DNA from: Chara braunii
Lineage: Eukaryota > Streptophyta > Charophyceae > Charales > Characeae
Direction of reading: 5' to 3'
NCBI GenBank assembly: GCA_003427395.1
Contig: BFEA01000076.1
Span: 287,371-309,640 of the forward strand
Length of the DNA stretch: 22,270 nucleotides
A model generated the notes under the pieces. That model did no database searches. It was not told the origin of the DNA and was given only the letters and a program-made list of their open reading frames with translations. Shown here piece by piece: positions 1 through 10,622 of this stretch (its first letter is position 1; every line of letters starts with the position of its first letter). The position numbers and the translations under genes were made by a program.

Positions 1-2226
1 ATACTACAATGCACATGATTTTGACAATGAGAGATTGAGAAGCACATGCGCACTTAAGACGGAGCAACTAAGTACAACCGAAACACTACAACACACATAA
101 ACTTAACAATATGAGGATTGAACTAGTGAAAGGCGCATACACATAGAGGAGAGATCAACTAAGTATGAACCGGAACATCACAACATACATGAACTTGACA
201 AAGAGAAACTTTGAACTAGTGAAGGACACATGCCCATGGAGAAAAGGTCAACTAAGCATGAACCGGAACATCACAACATACATGAACTTGACAATGAGAA
301 GCTAGACTTAGTGAAGGACACATGCACGTGGAGGAAAGGTCAACTAGGTATGAACCGGAACATCACAACATACACGATCTTGACAATGAGAAGTTTGAAC
401 TAGTGCAGGACACATGCACATAGAGGAAAGACCAACTAAGTANGTGCAGGACACATGCACATAGAGGAAAGACCAACTAAGTATGAACCGGAACATCACA
501 ACATACACGATCTTGACAATGAGAAGTTTGAACTAGTGAAGGACACATGCGCATAGAGAAAAGACCAACTAAGTATGAACCGGAACATCACAACATACGT
601 GAATTTGACAATAAGAAGCTTGAACTAGTGAAAGGTACATGCACATGGAGGAAACGTTAACTTAAGTAGGAACCGGAGCATCACATCATACATGAACTTG
701 ACAATGAGATACTAGACTAGTGAACGACGTATGCACATGAAGGAAAGATCAACTAGGTAGGAATCGAAACATCACAACACACATGAACTTGACAATGAGG
801 AGATAGAACTAGCGAAAGGCACTTGCACATGGGGGAGAGATCAACTAAGTAGGAACCGGAACATCACAACATACATGAACTTGACAATGAGATACTAGAA
901 CTAGTGAAGGACACATGCATATGGGGGAAAGATCAACTAAGTAGGAACTGGAAAATCACAACATACATGAACTTGACAAAAAGAAACTTGAACTAGTGAA
1001 GGACACATGCCCATGGAGAAAAGGTCAACTAAGTATGAACCGGAACATCACAACATATACGAACTTGACAATGAGAAGCTAGAACTAGTAAAGGACACAT
1101 GCATATGGAGGAAAGATCAACTAAGTAGGAACCGGAATATCACAACACATATGAACTTGACAATGAGGAGATAGAACTAGTGAAGGACACATGCACATGG
1201 AGGAGAGATTAACCAAGCATGAGCCGGAACATCACAACACACATGAATTTTGACAATGAGAAGCTAGAACTAGTAAATGACATATGCACATGGAGGAAAG
1301 ATCAACAATGTAGGAACTGGAACATCACAACCCACATGAACTTGACAATGAGAAGTTGGGACTAATGAAAGACACATGCACATGGAGGAGAGATTAACTA
1401 AGTATGAGCCGGAACATCACAACACACATGAACTTGACAATGAGGAGATAAAACTAGTGAAGGACACATGCACATGGAGGGAAGATCAACTAAGTAGGAA
1501 CCGGAACATCACAACATACATGAACTTGACAATGAGAAGCTAGAACTAGTAAAGGACACATGCACATGGAGAGAAGATCAACTAAGCAGGAACCAGAACA
1601 TCACAACACACACGAACTTGACAATGAGGAGATAGAACTAGTGAGGGACACATGCACATGGAGGGAATGTCAACTAAGTAGGAACCGGAACATCACAACA
1701 CACGTGAACTAGGCAATGAGAAGTTGGAACTAATGAAAGACACATGCACATGGAGGAGAGATTAACTAAGTATGAGCCGGAACATCACAACACACATGAA
1801 CTTTGATAATGAGAAGCTAGAACTAGTAAAGGACATATGCACATGGAGGAAAGATCAACAATGTAGGAACCGGAACATCACAACCCACATGAACTTGACA
1901 ATAAGAAGTTGGAACTAATGAAAGACACATGCACATGGAGGAGAGATTAACTAAGTATGAGCCGGAACATCACAACATACATGAACTTGACAATGAGATA
2001 CGTGAGCTAGTAAATGACACATGCACCTGGAGGAAAGATCAACTAAGTATGAACCGGAACATCACAACATACATGAACTTGACAATGAGATACTTGAACT
2101 AGCGAATGACACATGCACATGGAGGAGAGATCAACTAAGTAGGAATCGGAACATCACAACATACATGACAATGAGAAACTTGAACTAGTAAAGGACACAT
2201 GCACATGGAGGAAAGATCAACTAAGT
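1..2226. repeat. Satellite 1: ~92-bp tandem repeat array
   Basis: A head-to-tail array of about 24 monomers reaches the left edge of the window, so its true length is unknown. Successive copies of the marker CCGGAACATCAC start at 170, 263 and 355, giving a 92-93 bp period. Each monomer also contains a GAACTTGACAATGAG block and an ACACATGCACATGGAGG block. Monomers differ by scattered substitutions and small indels. A six-monomer higher-order period is visible (about 553 bp, see findings). No open reading frame or promoter is seen. A centromeric or pericentromeric satellite is the natural reading, but location on the chromosome cannot be shown from this window. Confidence 0.95.
403..483. other. 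40-bp direct duplication flanking a single N (probable assembly join)
   Basis: The 40 bases at 403-442 are repeated exactly at 444-483, with an N at 443 between them. The distance between neighbouring satellite markers here (355 to 488) is 133 bp instead of 92, an excess of 41, which equals the duplicate plus the N. This is what an unmerged overlap at a contig join looks like, so the array is probably one normal monomer here. Confidence 0.8.
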
Positions 2227-3046
<820 letters not shown>

Positions 3047-4075
3047 CTACAAATGTATCCGCGAGACGCTCCCCATTACTTCCTTGTTGACCACACAACC
3101 GGTAATTGTTCCGAAATCTCTCCTTATGAGTGTGATTTTCGCGCCTCCGTCTACTAGAGTGTCCGTGTGATGCGTTCCTATCTGCACTTTTAACTTCCGT
3201 ACGGGCAGCGCATGGAAACTAAGCTTCGTCCCTAGTGGAGCCCTCATAACCTCCCCGCCTTCACGGTCTGGCAAGCTCAGGCGGATGTTCGCAAAGGCCT
3301 TCTCTAGATTCTCCAGATCTCCAGGACTCCTTTGAAGATTAGCGACTTCTTGCGGAGCTTCCTCCTCCCTTTCCTCTTCCTGTGATTCGGGGTTTTCGTC
3401 TATCTCTACTCGCCGGCGGATTAACAGTTGTCTAAGCCCTTTGAGCAGCCTGGGGCTGGCCCGCAACATGGTTTGAAATGATACTGACACCATGGTCCCT
3501 AGCAATTTGCTAAGGGTGTCATCGATCTCAGGCATGGTTAGGGTCGGGATTTGATACCTAAACTTCTTCTTACCGGCGGTGACCTTATCTATAGGCTCTT
3601 CTTCCCTAGGCTTCCCATACACTTTCTCTGGCTCCCTGGTCTCGGGCTCTGCCTGGGTCGCGGAACCCCCAGCAACCTCCTCCATCACGGCGTTACGGAT
3701 GATCCTTCTTCCAGCCGTCCCTAGTCGAGTAGTGGCGTTCAGCCTATCGCGTTCGTCGCTTTCCAAAATGAAGTTGACCTGCGGCCCGCGGCCCCGGAGT
3801 TGGTCCCATATGATTTCAACTATCGGCTCCGCTTCTACCGCTGTTATCTCTAACCCGTTGAGCATGATGATGGCACGCCGCATTCCTCCTGGCGAGTTCC
3901 AATTCACCCGTTCTCCCTGTGGTCCGAACATCTCCCCCTTTAAGGATCTGGTACACCTCCTTTGTAATATATCGTGATTGAGCTTCGGGTATGCGCGGGC
4001 AAAATGCCCCACCGCGGTGCAGTATCTGCATTGCTCATTAGCGGGATCCCTCCGACCAAATCCTCGGTTAGCTAT
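3047..4075 (-). pseudogene. Retroelement B: zinc knuckle plus aspartic-protease region (broken)
   Basis: This is the continuation of the element B gag frame after an in-frame TGA at 4076-4078. It opens with a CCHC-type zinc knuckle (Cys codons 4028-4030 and 4019-4021, His 4004-4006), which in retroelements binds the genomic RNA. The fourth ligand is Tyr (3989-3991) instead of Cys. An acidic, Arg/Glu-rich linker follows, and near the end lies a retropepsin-like motif, TLVDGGAKITLI, with the catalytic Asp in a D-G-G setting, preceded by the usual beta strand (LKVQIG). The frame closes about 30 residues after the Asp, before the flap and second half of the protease, so the enzyme is truncated. 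The longest open part starts at 4012. Family: LTR retroelement, probably Ty3/gypsy, distinct from elements A and C. The assignment to gag-protease is strong; subfamily is not determined. Confidence 0.75.
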
Positions 4076-4756
4076 TCATGCTGGAACTACGGCTTCTTGG
4101 GGAGGGAGGGCGGGTCGGGATACTGGTGCCTGCATAGCCACCAGCGCGTTCTCCACCCTTTCGATCTTGTTGTCTACTCCGTGCACGCGTTCGTGTAGGC
4201 TTTCAATCCCCCTCTTCACCTTGTCGCCTGTTCCACCAGTCAGGTCTATGACCTCCCCTTCCTTAAGCAAGGCCAATGTCTCGGTCACTACCGTCTTCTC
4301 GGCCAGATCTGTTACCGTATTGAAATCAACGTCCCTGGTGTTTACAAACTTGCTCATTTGTTGGTAAGCCGACAGGATCTTGTCTTTGTCGAACTCGGAG
4401 AACTGCCTGAGGAAGTACTTGCTCATTATCCGGTCTTTAACCCCGGGGATCCTTAGCGCTACCAGGGTAAACTCCCGCAGGAAGTCGTTATATGTTGCGA
4501 AGTTTCTCCTTTGGAATGTCGCTAAGTCGGCCTTTGTTGCCATTTTCTCTGCCGCCAGGTACTTCCTCATCATTACATCCCGGGTTTCCTTCCAAGATCG
4601 ACTCGCGACTACAATGGCCATTATATCTCGCCCTAGGCTTAATGACACATGCTGTCCTAGGTGGTCCATCTTTTTTTCTTCGGTCCACTTTAACAATGCT
4701 GCCAGGTTCTCGTAATCTATTAGGAACTCTGTGATGTTTGCCCCGTCAAATGTCAA
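4076..4756 (-). pseudogene. Retroelement B: gag capsid-like core
   Basis: A 226-codon open frame with the typical look of a Ty3/gypsy Gag core. TFDGANITEFLIDYE near its start corresponds to the F-x-G-x-x-I-x-x-W/F-L capsid entry motif. It is followed by helical segments containing W-K-E-T-R and MMRKYLAAEKM, then DFLREFTLVALRIPG. A heptad-rich segment (KRGIESLHERVHGVDNKIERVENAL) precedes the stop. Gag forms the virus-like particle in the cytoplasm. The first codon of this frame is TTG and not a real start: the frame joins the upstream gag segment through a frameshift in an A-run at about 4757-4763. A TGA at 4076-4078 separates it from the zinc knuckle, which lies in the same frame 46 bases downstream. 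Confidence 0.75.
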
Positions 4757-5611
4757 TTTTTCTTAGCGTCTGCAAGGTAGCCTTGGTTTTTGTTTAGTGC
4801 CCGCGCGAGGGACGACACTATCTTCCTGAGGCCACCTTCGGAGCTACAGGCCTCGCCCGCCGTACTGGTATCCTGCCCTTCCTTGCCGGCCCTCTGTCCC
4901 TCTCTAGTCTTTGCAGTTCCTTTTGGGTCGAACCATCCCAACACCCGTTCCCTAAGGCTCCAGAGCTAAGGCCCTTCACACCCTCGCATTACCGCTGGCG
5001 TGGCCGACAGGCGGCTAGCCCTGCTATCTATAGTTGGCGGATTCGTAGCTTTCTCCGCTTCCATCCCCAGAGAGTTTTCTCTCTCCTTTCTCCTCTTGCT
5101 TGGTGTCCGTCCGCGGTCATTATCCTTGCCCCCTTGTCTACTTTCCCCTCGGTCGGCTTTCCGCCATTCTGCCCGCGGAAGATCTTCCTCGTCACCGATC
5201 ATCATTTCCTCGATCAATTTCGTCTTGTACTCGGCAGTCCTCTTTTCTATTTCCGCTAGTTTGCGCCTTGCCGTGACTCTCACTTTCTTAGACACAGCTC
5301 CATCCGAATTCCGAGGGCTTGTCCCGTCCTTAGTTCTACCCCCCCCGTCTCCTGGGTCCCTTGCTTGCTCCCCCCCAACTTTCCCCGAGCTTCCTCCTGA
5401 GGAGATCTCTTTCCTGTTCCCCTTGGTATCATCCGGATTTATCGATTCTGTCCTTCTGGCCCTCCTCACTTTGTACGGCACTGCCTCCTAAGCCTGACCC
5501 TCCCTTCCTCCTATGATTATCTGTCTCACCTTACGTCGCCATTTCGCCTAGTTCTGCATAAACCGGAGGATCCCCCAGGAAACAGGCAACGCGAGGCATT
5601 TTAGGCTCCAT
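4753..5611 (-). pseudogene. Retroelement B: gag N-terminal segment (stops and frameshift)
   Basis: The probable gag start is the ATG at 5609-5611, which opens a frame beginning MEPKMPRVACFLGD. An in-frame TAA (5531-5533) follows after 26 codons, and homologous-looking charged sequence continues beyond it. A phase change near 5430-5450 moves the signal into the frame seen as an open run from 5481, rich in Lys, Arg and Glu and probably coiled coil. That run hits a TAG at 4966-4968, then continues in the same frame (SLRERVLGWFDPKG) to a TGA at 4753-4755. At least three lesions show the copy is dead. The choice of ATG rests on continuity of charged, Gly-rich sequence and not on a family alignment, so the start is less certain than the rest. 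Confidence 0.6.
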
Positions 5612-5872
5612 AGGTTCTGGTTTCTTTGGCTTAGCTTATTCCGAGAGTAGCCCGCCCCTATTTCCGTTCTCTGATTGCTTCCCTAAGCAGGAGTCGTGAC
5701 CGGTCCTGCCGCCCTATCGAGCTAAGGGACATAACTTAGTTCCCTTCACGACAGGCTTGTTTAGAGTGCCCCTGTTTTGTTGTGCCGGCGCGCAGGAGTC
5801 CTGCTTGGGCATCCTGTTGGGAACAGTTCCCGAGCAGTATTCCCTTTTCAACTCCCAGGGTTATGGCAATCA
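5612..5872. other. Gap between element B gag and the four-copy protein array
   Basis: 261 bases with no supported feature. If gag of element B starts at 5611, this is where its leader, primer-binding site and 5' LTR should be. I saw no tRNA-complementary primer-binding site and no LTR-like sequence, but a decayed one could be missed. Confidence 0.4.
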
Positions 5873-6620
5873 TTACGAGTCTATCCTCCCTATGTGTTCG
5901 TATTCCGCACGAGCTAACCGTGGCAACCCAATTCTCAGGATATCGATAACCTCCAGCAATTCCTGGGCCTGGTTTCCCCAGAATGGCCTACTCCACGGCG
6001 ATGTCGTAGAATGTTCCAATGGTTAGGGGCGGGAAGTGGCTTACCTAGATTATTGTCGAGTCTGTCAGATCCTGCACCCTTGCGAGGCTTCCGAAGACGA
6101 GGTCTATCATGAAACGGGGGACCCGGCATCTCAGCAGGGTTGTTGGCGCCCTGAACTCTTGCCATCTCCCTACTTCCACCCTAGTCTGTAGGCCCACGTT
6201 CCTTCTACCCCTAATTGATTGGCCTATCCGCGTCAATGCCTGCGCGGCCCTTCGAAAGACTGGGGCCAGCTCATGACCTTGCGCTATTCCTACCCCCAGC
6301 GAGTGCCAACCGATCTCGGGTAGATACAAGGCCCCGAAAACTTCTAAGTCGGAAAACAAATCATCCCCAGGCCCTCGGTCGAATCTCATCCCCGTCCACC
6401 GACATTCTACCATCATGAAGGCGTTGTCCCTTCCCAAGGTCACGGCCCGCCATTCATCGTCGAAACCCCGAAAGTCGAAGCTTGCCGGAAGGGACACTTC
6501 CCACCCTCTGCCATTATTCCAGGGCGGCCTGGGGTATCGGGACTGGCGTATCGGTCGAACACGTCCTGCCGCCATCGCTGTTTTGGGGATTTCCTGCATA
6601 GCCCATACAGAGAGGATCAC
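5873..6620 (-). pseudogene. Unrecognised protein family, copy 1 (broken)
   Basis: I do not recognise this family. The open part (6048-6620) begins with GTG; the first ATG is at 6597-6599. Segments shared with copies 2 and 3 run in order: WEVSLP; a D-N-A-F-M-M-V-E-x-x-W block; DLEVFGALYL followed by GWHSL; IAQGHELAPVFRRAA; and RVEVGRWQEFRAP followed by CRVPRFMIDLVFG. A TAG at 6045-6047 then stops the frame, yet the homology goes on in the same frame (FYDIAVE, against FYRVSLK in copy 2). It changes phase at about 5986-5993 and finishes as PFWGNQAQELLEV...LRIG, ending at a TAA (5873-5875). An AG|GTAAGC donor-like sequence overlaps the TAG, but the coding similarity right across it favours a nonsense mutation over an intron. 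The copy is a pseudogene with at least two lesions. Confidence 0.7.
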
Positions 6621-6857
6621 GGCCCGTTTTTCAGCAACTGCCCGTCCTCCTATCGTTTCCTGTCTTGTTCAAGCCCTTGTTCTTAGTCTCCTAGCATGCC
6701 CTGCTAAGCTAATGTACATACCCCCCCCCTTTTGTTTACATGCACCCTCCATACTCCGACCTTCCTGCGGCGTTCGGCTTCTCGGTCCTTTTTAATCGAA
6801 CCACAACACTTCAAACAGCGTAAAAACATCATCTACGTAGGATGGAGCGGTCGCCGC

Positions 6858-7549
6858 CTACTGGTTAACTATGGTGTCCCAAGCCTCCGCGTCTACCTCT
6901 AGGCGGTCGTACTTACCTATCCTTAGGACGGTGAGGACTTCCCAAGCTTTATCTCCGTAGAAGGGCCCATATTTTAACGAGACCCTATAGAATTCCTGAG
7001 TCAGCCAGGCACACTCTACATGCACTTCTTTCATGGAGTCGGCCACTTCCGCGATGTGCTCAAAACCCCCAAACCACTCGGCCACGAACTTGGGCACCCA
7101 CGCCGTCGTTTGTAGGCTGGGAGGTTTGAGTTCCTTCCATCCGCCCATCACAACTCTGCTATTAACTTCGTCCCATCCCTCGTTGGCGAACCTCCTGCCT
7201 TCTTTTCGGGTTCGCGCCTCTGCATCCCCCAAAAGCCACATCGGGTCCTGTCCCATTGCTATCATAGTGCAAAATAGGTGCCACCCGTCTTCAGAAAGGA
7301 CGACCGTTCCGACCGATTCAACTTTGCCTTCTGCCATCTCGTCCCAACCTTCCTCTTCCCTTGTCGGGTTCCAATTCCGCTCTATCCATACATATGATAA
7401 CCTTGGGGCAACCTCAAACCCAACCCAATCGCATGTGGTTCCTCTCCACTCGTTTTCTGCTGATATAGGCATTTCTACCCCCCCCCCCTGAGTCGCCTTG
7501 GTTCCCATCCCTTGAAGGTGTATTCCATCAGCAATTCCTCTCTAGTCAT
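6858..7549 (-). CDS. Unrecognised protein family, copy 2
   Basis: No known domain is recognised. The longest frame runs from the ATG at 7508, giving 216 residues. Family blocks by residue: VEMPIS (11-16), YVWIERNW (39-46), VESVGTVVLSEDGWHLF (63-79), IAMGQDPMWLLGDAEA (83-98), RVVMGGWKEL (118-127), WVPKFVAEWFGG (137-148), EFYRVSLKYGPF (172-183), and a C-terminal AWEVLTVLRIG block. It is Trp-rich and has no signal peptide or membrane segment, so a soluble protein is likely. An upstream ATG (7547-7549) opens a frame (MTREELLMEYTFKGWEPRR) that looks like the natural N-terminus but runs into a G11 tract (7478-7488) out of phase. With nine or twelve Gs the two frames would be one. So the true start may be 7549 with a slip, or 7508 as read. 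It sits 58 bp after copy 3, in the same orientation. Confidence 0.6.
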
Positions 7550-7606
7550 CTTTTCCCTTCCTGCACAATACCAGGCCACTCAGTCTCCCTAAGTAAGTCA
7601 CCCTCC

Positions 7607-8446
7607 TTAGAAGTCCCAGTCCTCTATCTCATCACCTTCGTCCTCATCACTGAAGTCGTCCTTTTCGTTGTAGAACAACTCCCTCACCCCTTCCAGAAAT
7701 GTCTCCCTTATTGCCACATTTCTATATACTATCCCCCAACGCACAGAGCTAGGGACAAAGACATTGTCTACGCTAAGGCAGTTTAACATCTCAGCCAGCT
7801 CCTTCGCCCAATTCACTTCAAACGGCCCAATCTTTACTGACAACCGAAAAAAGTCTTCCCTAGCGCACTGGTATAGTCCGAGGTTCATCATGGACTGGCA
7901 TATCCGTACTAGCCTGCTTCGGGTTCCGAAGACCGCATCCACCAGAAAGGGAGGCAGTACGCATCGCATGGTTCTGACGGGTCGCCTCACACTTCCCCTA
8001 TCCCCAAGTTCAACCCGCACATCCACCCTTTCCATTTCCATTTCCCTCCGCTGACACGCAACCCATACAACCTCCGCTTCCGCCTTCCTAAACAACTCGT
8101 CCGGCGTATTCCCGAGTGCCAAATCTATGACCATCGCATTCTCCCTGTCTTGCGACAAGTAGACCCAACCCCGGGCTTCCACTGTCCCCCGTAACTCCAA
8201 ATCCATTAGACTCGGCGACAACCTCGTCAAGCTGACATTAGCCCATACCGTCTCTATCCACAGGAACGCGTCCTCCCCTTCCAGCATTACAGTTTGATAT
8301 GCTGGCTCAAGATCTGCCCACGTCCCATCTTCAGGGAGGACGACCGATACCCCATCTCTTACATCTACTGGCATTTCCAGACCGCTGGTATAGATCGGGG
8401 AAGACAACCACCGCACCCGACCCCTGTTTTCATAAGAGAGTACCAA
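7607..8446 (-). CDS. Unrecognised protein family, copy 3 (longest open copy)
   Basis: A 279-codon open frame, the most complete member of the array. The frame begins at TTG; the first in-frame ATG is Met25 (8372-8374), inside the LEMPVDV block, and a TGA lies shortly upstream, so the 5' end is unresolved (an upstream exon or a lost start). Shared blocks: DAFLWIETVW, DLELRGTVEARGW, DLALGNTPDELFRKAEAEV, RVELGDRGSVRRP, MRCVLPPFLVDAVFG, DFFRLSVKIGPFEVNWAKELAEML. A distinctive acidic tail (EKDDFSDEDEGDEIEDWDF) is absent from copies 1 and 2. There is no transmembrane segment or signal peptide. The long intact frame in an otherwise decayed region suggests recent duplication or some constraint. The function is unknown. 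Confidence 0.65.
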   Translation of the reverse strand: MVLSYENRGRVRWLSSPIYTSGLEMPVDVRDGVSVVLPEDGTWADLEPAYQTVMLEGEDAFLWIETVWANVSLTRLSPSLMDLELRGTVEARGWVYLSQDRENAMVIDLALGNTPDELFRKAEAEVVWVACQRREMEMERVDVRVELGDRGSVRRPVRTMRCVLPPFLVDAVFGTRSRLVRICQSMMNLGLYQCAREDFFRLSVKIGPFEVNWAKELAEMLNCLSVDNVFVPSSVRWGIVYRNVAIRETFLEGVRELFYNEKDDFSDEDEGDEIEDWDF

Positions 8447-8713
8447 ACGGTCCTTCTGGTCAAGTCAACCCTCGTCCTAGATGAGAATTATTTCAGACCC
8501 CTCACCAAGGTCTCCCTAATTTACCTCCCCATTCCTAAGTACCACCTTCCAATAATGTCATCGGTCGGCCATCCATTTCCCCACATTTTTTCTCTTGGTT
8601 CCATTCCAACTGACCTCTATCCTCCTTCCTTCCAATCATCTCTCACTCGTGTAGACTTAGGCGGGAGGGGGAATAAACTGAGAAATATGCCCCGTCCAAC
8701 AATCCAAGCTCAC

Positions 8714-8998
8714 TCAATCTTTACAGAGGGGGAACACATATAAAAGAAAATCGGGCAATCTCACATACGGGCTGATCATCTCCTCAACGACCCATCCCCA
8801 ATATGGTCTCTCCGCTGGTACTATCGGTAGGGTTTTATCCCATACCTCAAGCGCAACTCAACCATCGCGAGCGAGGTACCCAAGCTCCGACAAGGCATTA
8901 GCCCTTTCCTTTTGCCCAGAATACCCCATCCCGTCTTGCCGCTCTTGCACATCCATACCGACACCGAGGGTAACCCCGTGTGCCTTTCCCAAGTTGTG
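8714..8998 (-). pseudogene. Unrecognised protein family, copy 4 (C-terminal remnant)
   Basis: A minus-strand frame between a TAG (8999-9001) and a TGA (8714-8716), interrupted by one in-frame TGA (8858-8860). Its sequence (GYSGQKERANALSELGYL before the stop, ALEVWDKTLPIVPAERPYWGW after) lines up with the C-terminal blocks of copies 2 and 3 (GPFYGDKAWEVLTVL...; NWAKELAEML...SVRWGIV). Only the end of the gene remains; satellite 2 begins about 45 bp further upstream and probably removed the rest. The match is short and diverged, so confidence is moderate. Confidence 0.45.
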
Positions 8999-9042
8999 CT
9001 ACGAGAACCTACTAATCGTCTCCGAGGTTCCCTCCTTGCTCC

Positions 9043-10467
9043 ACAAGTAATGAACATGAGATCATTCATGAAGGAATCGGAACATCATCATACTAGTGTG
9101 TGAGTGAAATGCAAGAGTTACACTAGGCTATATCACAAGATTTGAGCAAGAGATCATCCATGGAAGAATCAGAACACTACCTACTAGCATATGAGTGAAA
9201 AACAAGACTTACACTAAGGCTATATCACAAGATTTGAGCAAGAGATCATCCATGGAAGAATCGGAACACTACCTACTAACATATGAGTGAAAAACAAGAC
9301 TTACACTAGGCTATGTCACAAGATTTGAGCAAGAGATCATCCATGGAAGAATCGGATCATCTCCTACCAGCATGTGAGTGAAAAGCAAGATCTACACTAG
9401 TCCAAATCCCAAGTAATGAGCATGAGATCATCCATAGAAGAATCAGGACACCCCCTACTAGTGTGTGAGTGAAATGCAAGAGTTGAAGTAGCCCAAATCA
9501 CAAAGATTGAACATGAGATCATTCATAGAAGATTCGGAACACTACCTACTAGTGTGTGAGTGAAATGCAAGATCTACAGTAGTCCAAATCACAAGTAATG
9601 AGTATGAGATCATCCATGGAAGAATCGGATCATCTCCTACTAACATGTAAGTGAAAAGCAAGATCTACACTAGTCCAAATCCCAAGTAATGAGCATGAGA
9701 TCATCCATAGAAGAATCGGGACACCTCCTACTAGTGTGTGAGTGAAATGCAAGAGTTGAAGTAGCCCCAAATCACAAAGATTGAACATGAGATCATTCAT
9801 AGAAGATTCGGAACACTACCTACTAGCATATGCGTGAAAAACAAGAGTTACACTTGATTATCTCACAAGATTTGAGCAAGAGATCATCCATGGAAGAATC
9901 GGATCATCTCCTACTAGCATGTGAGTGAAAAGCAAGATCTACACTAGTCCAAATCACAAGTAATGAGCATGAGATCACCCATAGGAGAATCGGAACAATA
10001 CCTACTAGTGTGTGAGTGAAAAACAAGATCTACACTAGTCCAATCACAAGTAATGAGCGTGAGATCATCCATAGAAGAATCGGAACATCTCCTACTAGTG
10101 TGTGAGTGAAAAGCAAGATCTATACTAGTCCAAATCACAAGTAATGAGCATGAGATCATCCATAGAAGAATCGGAACACTACCTACTAGTGTGTGAGTGA
10201 AAAACAAGAGTTTGAGTAGCCCAAATTACAAAGTTTGATCATGAGATCATCCATAGAAGAATCGGAACATCTCCTACTAGTGTGTGAGTGAAATGCAAGA
10301 TCTACACTAGTCCAACTCACAAGTAATGAGTATGAGATCATCCATGGAAGAATCGGATCATCTCCTACTAGCATGTGAGTGAAAAGTAATGAGCATGTGA
10401 TTATTCATAGAAGAATCGGAGCACTACCTACTAGCATATGAGTGAAAAACAAGAGTTTGAGTAACTT
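9043..10467. repeat. Satellite 2: 91-92 bp tandem repeat array
   Basis: About 15-16 head-to-tail monomers. The marker AGATCATCCAT recurs at 9151, 9243, 9334 and 9425, a 91-92 bp period. Monomers share a GAAGAATCGGAACA block and an ACTAGTGTGTGAGTGAAA block, and fall into at least three types by the segment after AAGCAAGA (GTTGAAGTAGCCC, TCTACACTAGTCC, CTTACACTAGGC). The sequence is different from satellite 1. Open frames inside it are repeats of the monomer and not genes. Confidence 0.95.
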
Positions 10468-10544
10468 AATAGGAAGAAGAGGATGAGGAAGAAGAAGAGG
10501 AGGAGGAAGAGGAAGAAGAAGAAGGAGAAGAGGAGAGGAAGGAA

Positions 10545-10593
<49 letters not shown>

Positions 10594-10622
10594 TGAAGAA
10601 GAAGAAGAAGAAGAAGAAGAAA
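10468..10622. repeat. GAA/GAG purine microsatellite
   Basis: About 155 bases of nearly pure purine (GAAGAAGAGGA units, later uninterrupted GAA). It directly follows satellite 2, as a GA tract directly follows satellite 1. A minus-strand frame here reads as poly-Leu/Phe and is a repeat artefact. Confidence 0.95.

Noticed and set aside
1-2226. Regular ~92-bp repeats as a possible CRISPR array
   Set aside because: The whole unit repeats with scattered variation; there are no constant short repeats separated by unique spacers, and the context is eukaryotic.
5000-5491. 163-codon plus-strand frame over element B gag
   Set aside because: It is the antisense shadow of the Lys/Arg/Glu-rich gag frame (hence Ser/Leu/Pro-rich); no recognisable domain.
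6035-6050. Splice donor (AG|GTAAGC) at the end of the copy 1 frame
   Set aside because: Similarity to copies 2 and 3 continues in the same frame across the site, so a nonsense mutation explains it better than an intron.
8294-8743. 149-codon plus-strand frame at the start of copy 3
   Set aside because: Half of it is antisense to copy 3, and the rest has no pattern shared with any other sequence here.
8738-8747. TATAAAAG on the plus strand as a promoter
   Set aside because: It points toward satellite 2, where no gene lies, and sits inside the copy 4 remnant on the other strand.
9944-10374. Open frames with repeated SHTSRRCSDSSMDDL segments
   Set aside because: They are translations of the satellite 2 monomer; 91 bp is not a multiple of three and the frames break at random.
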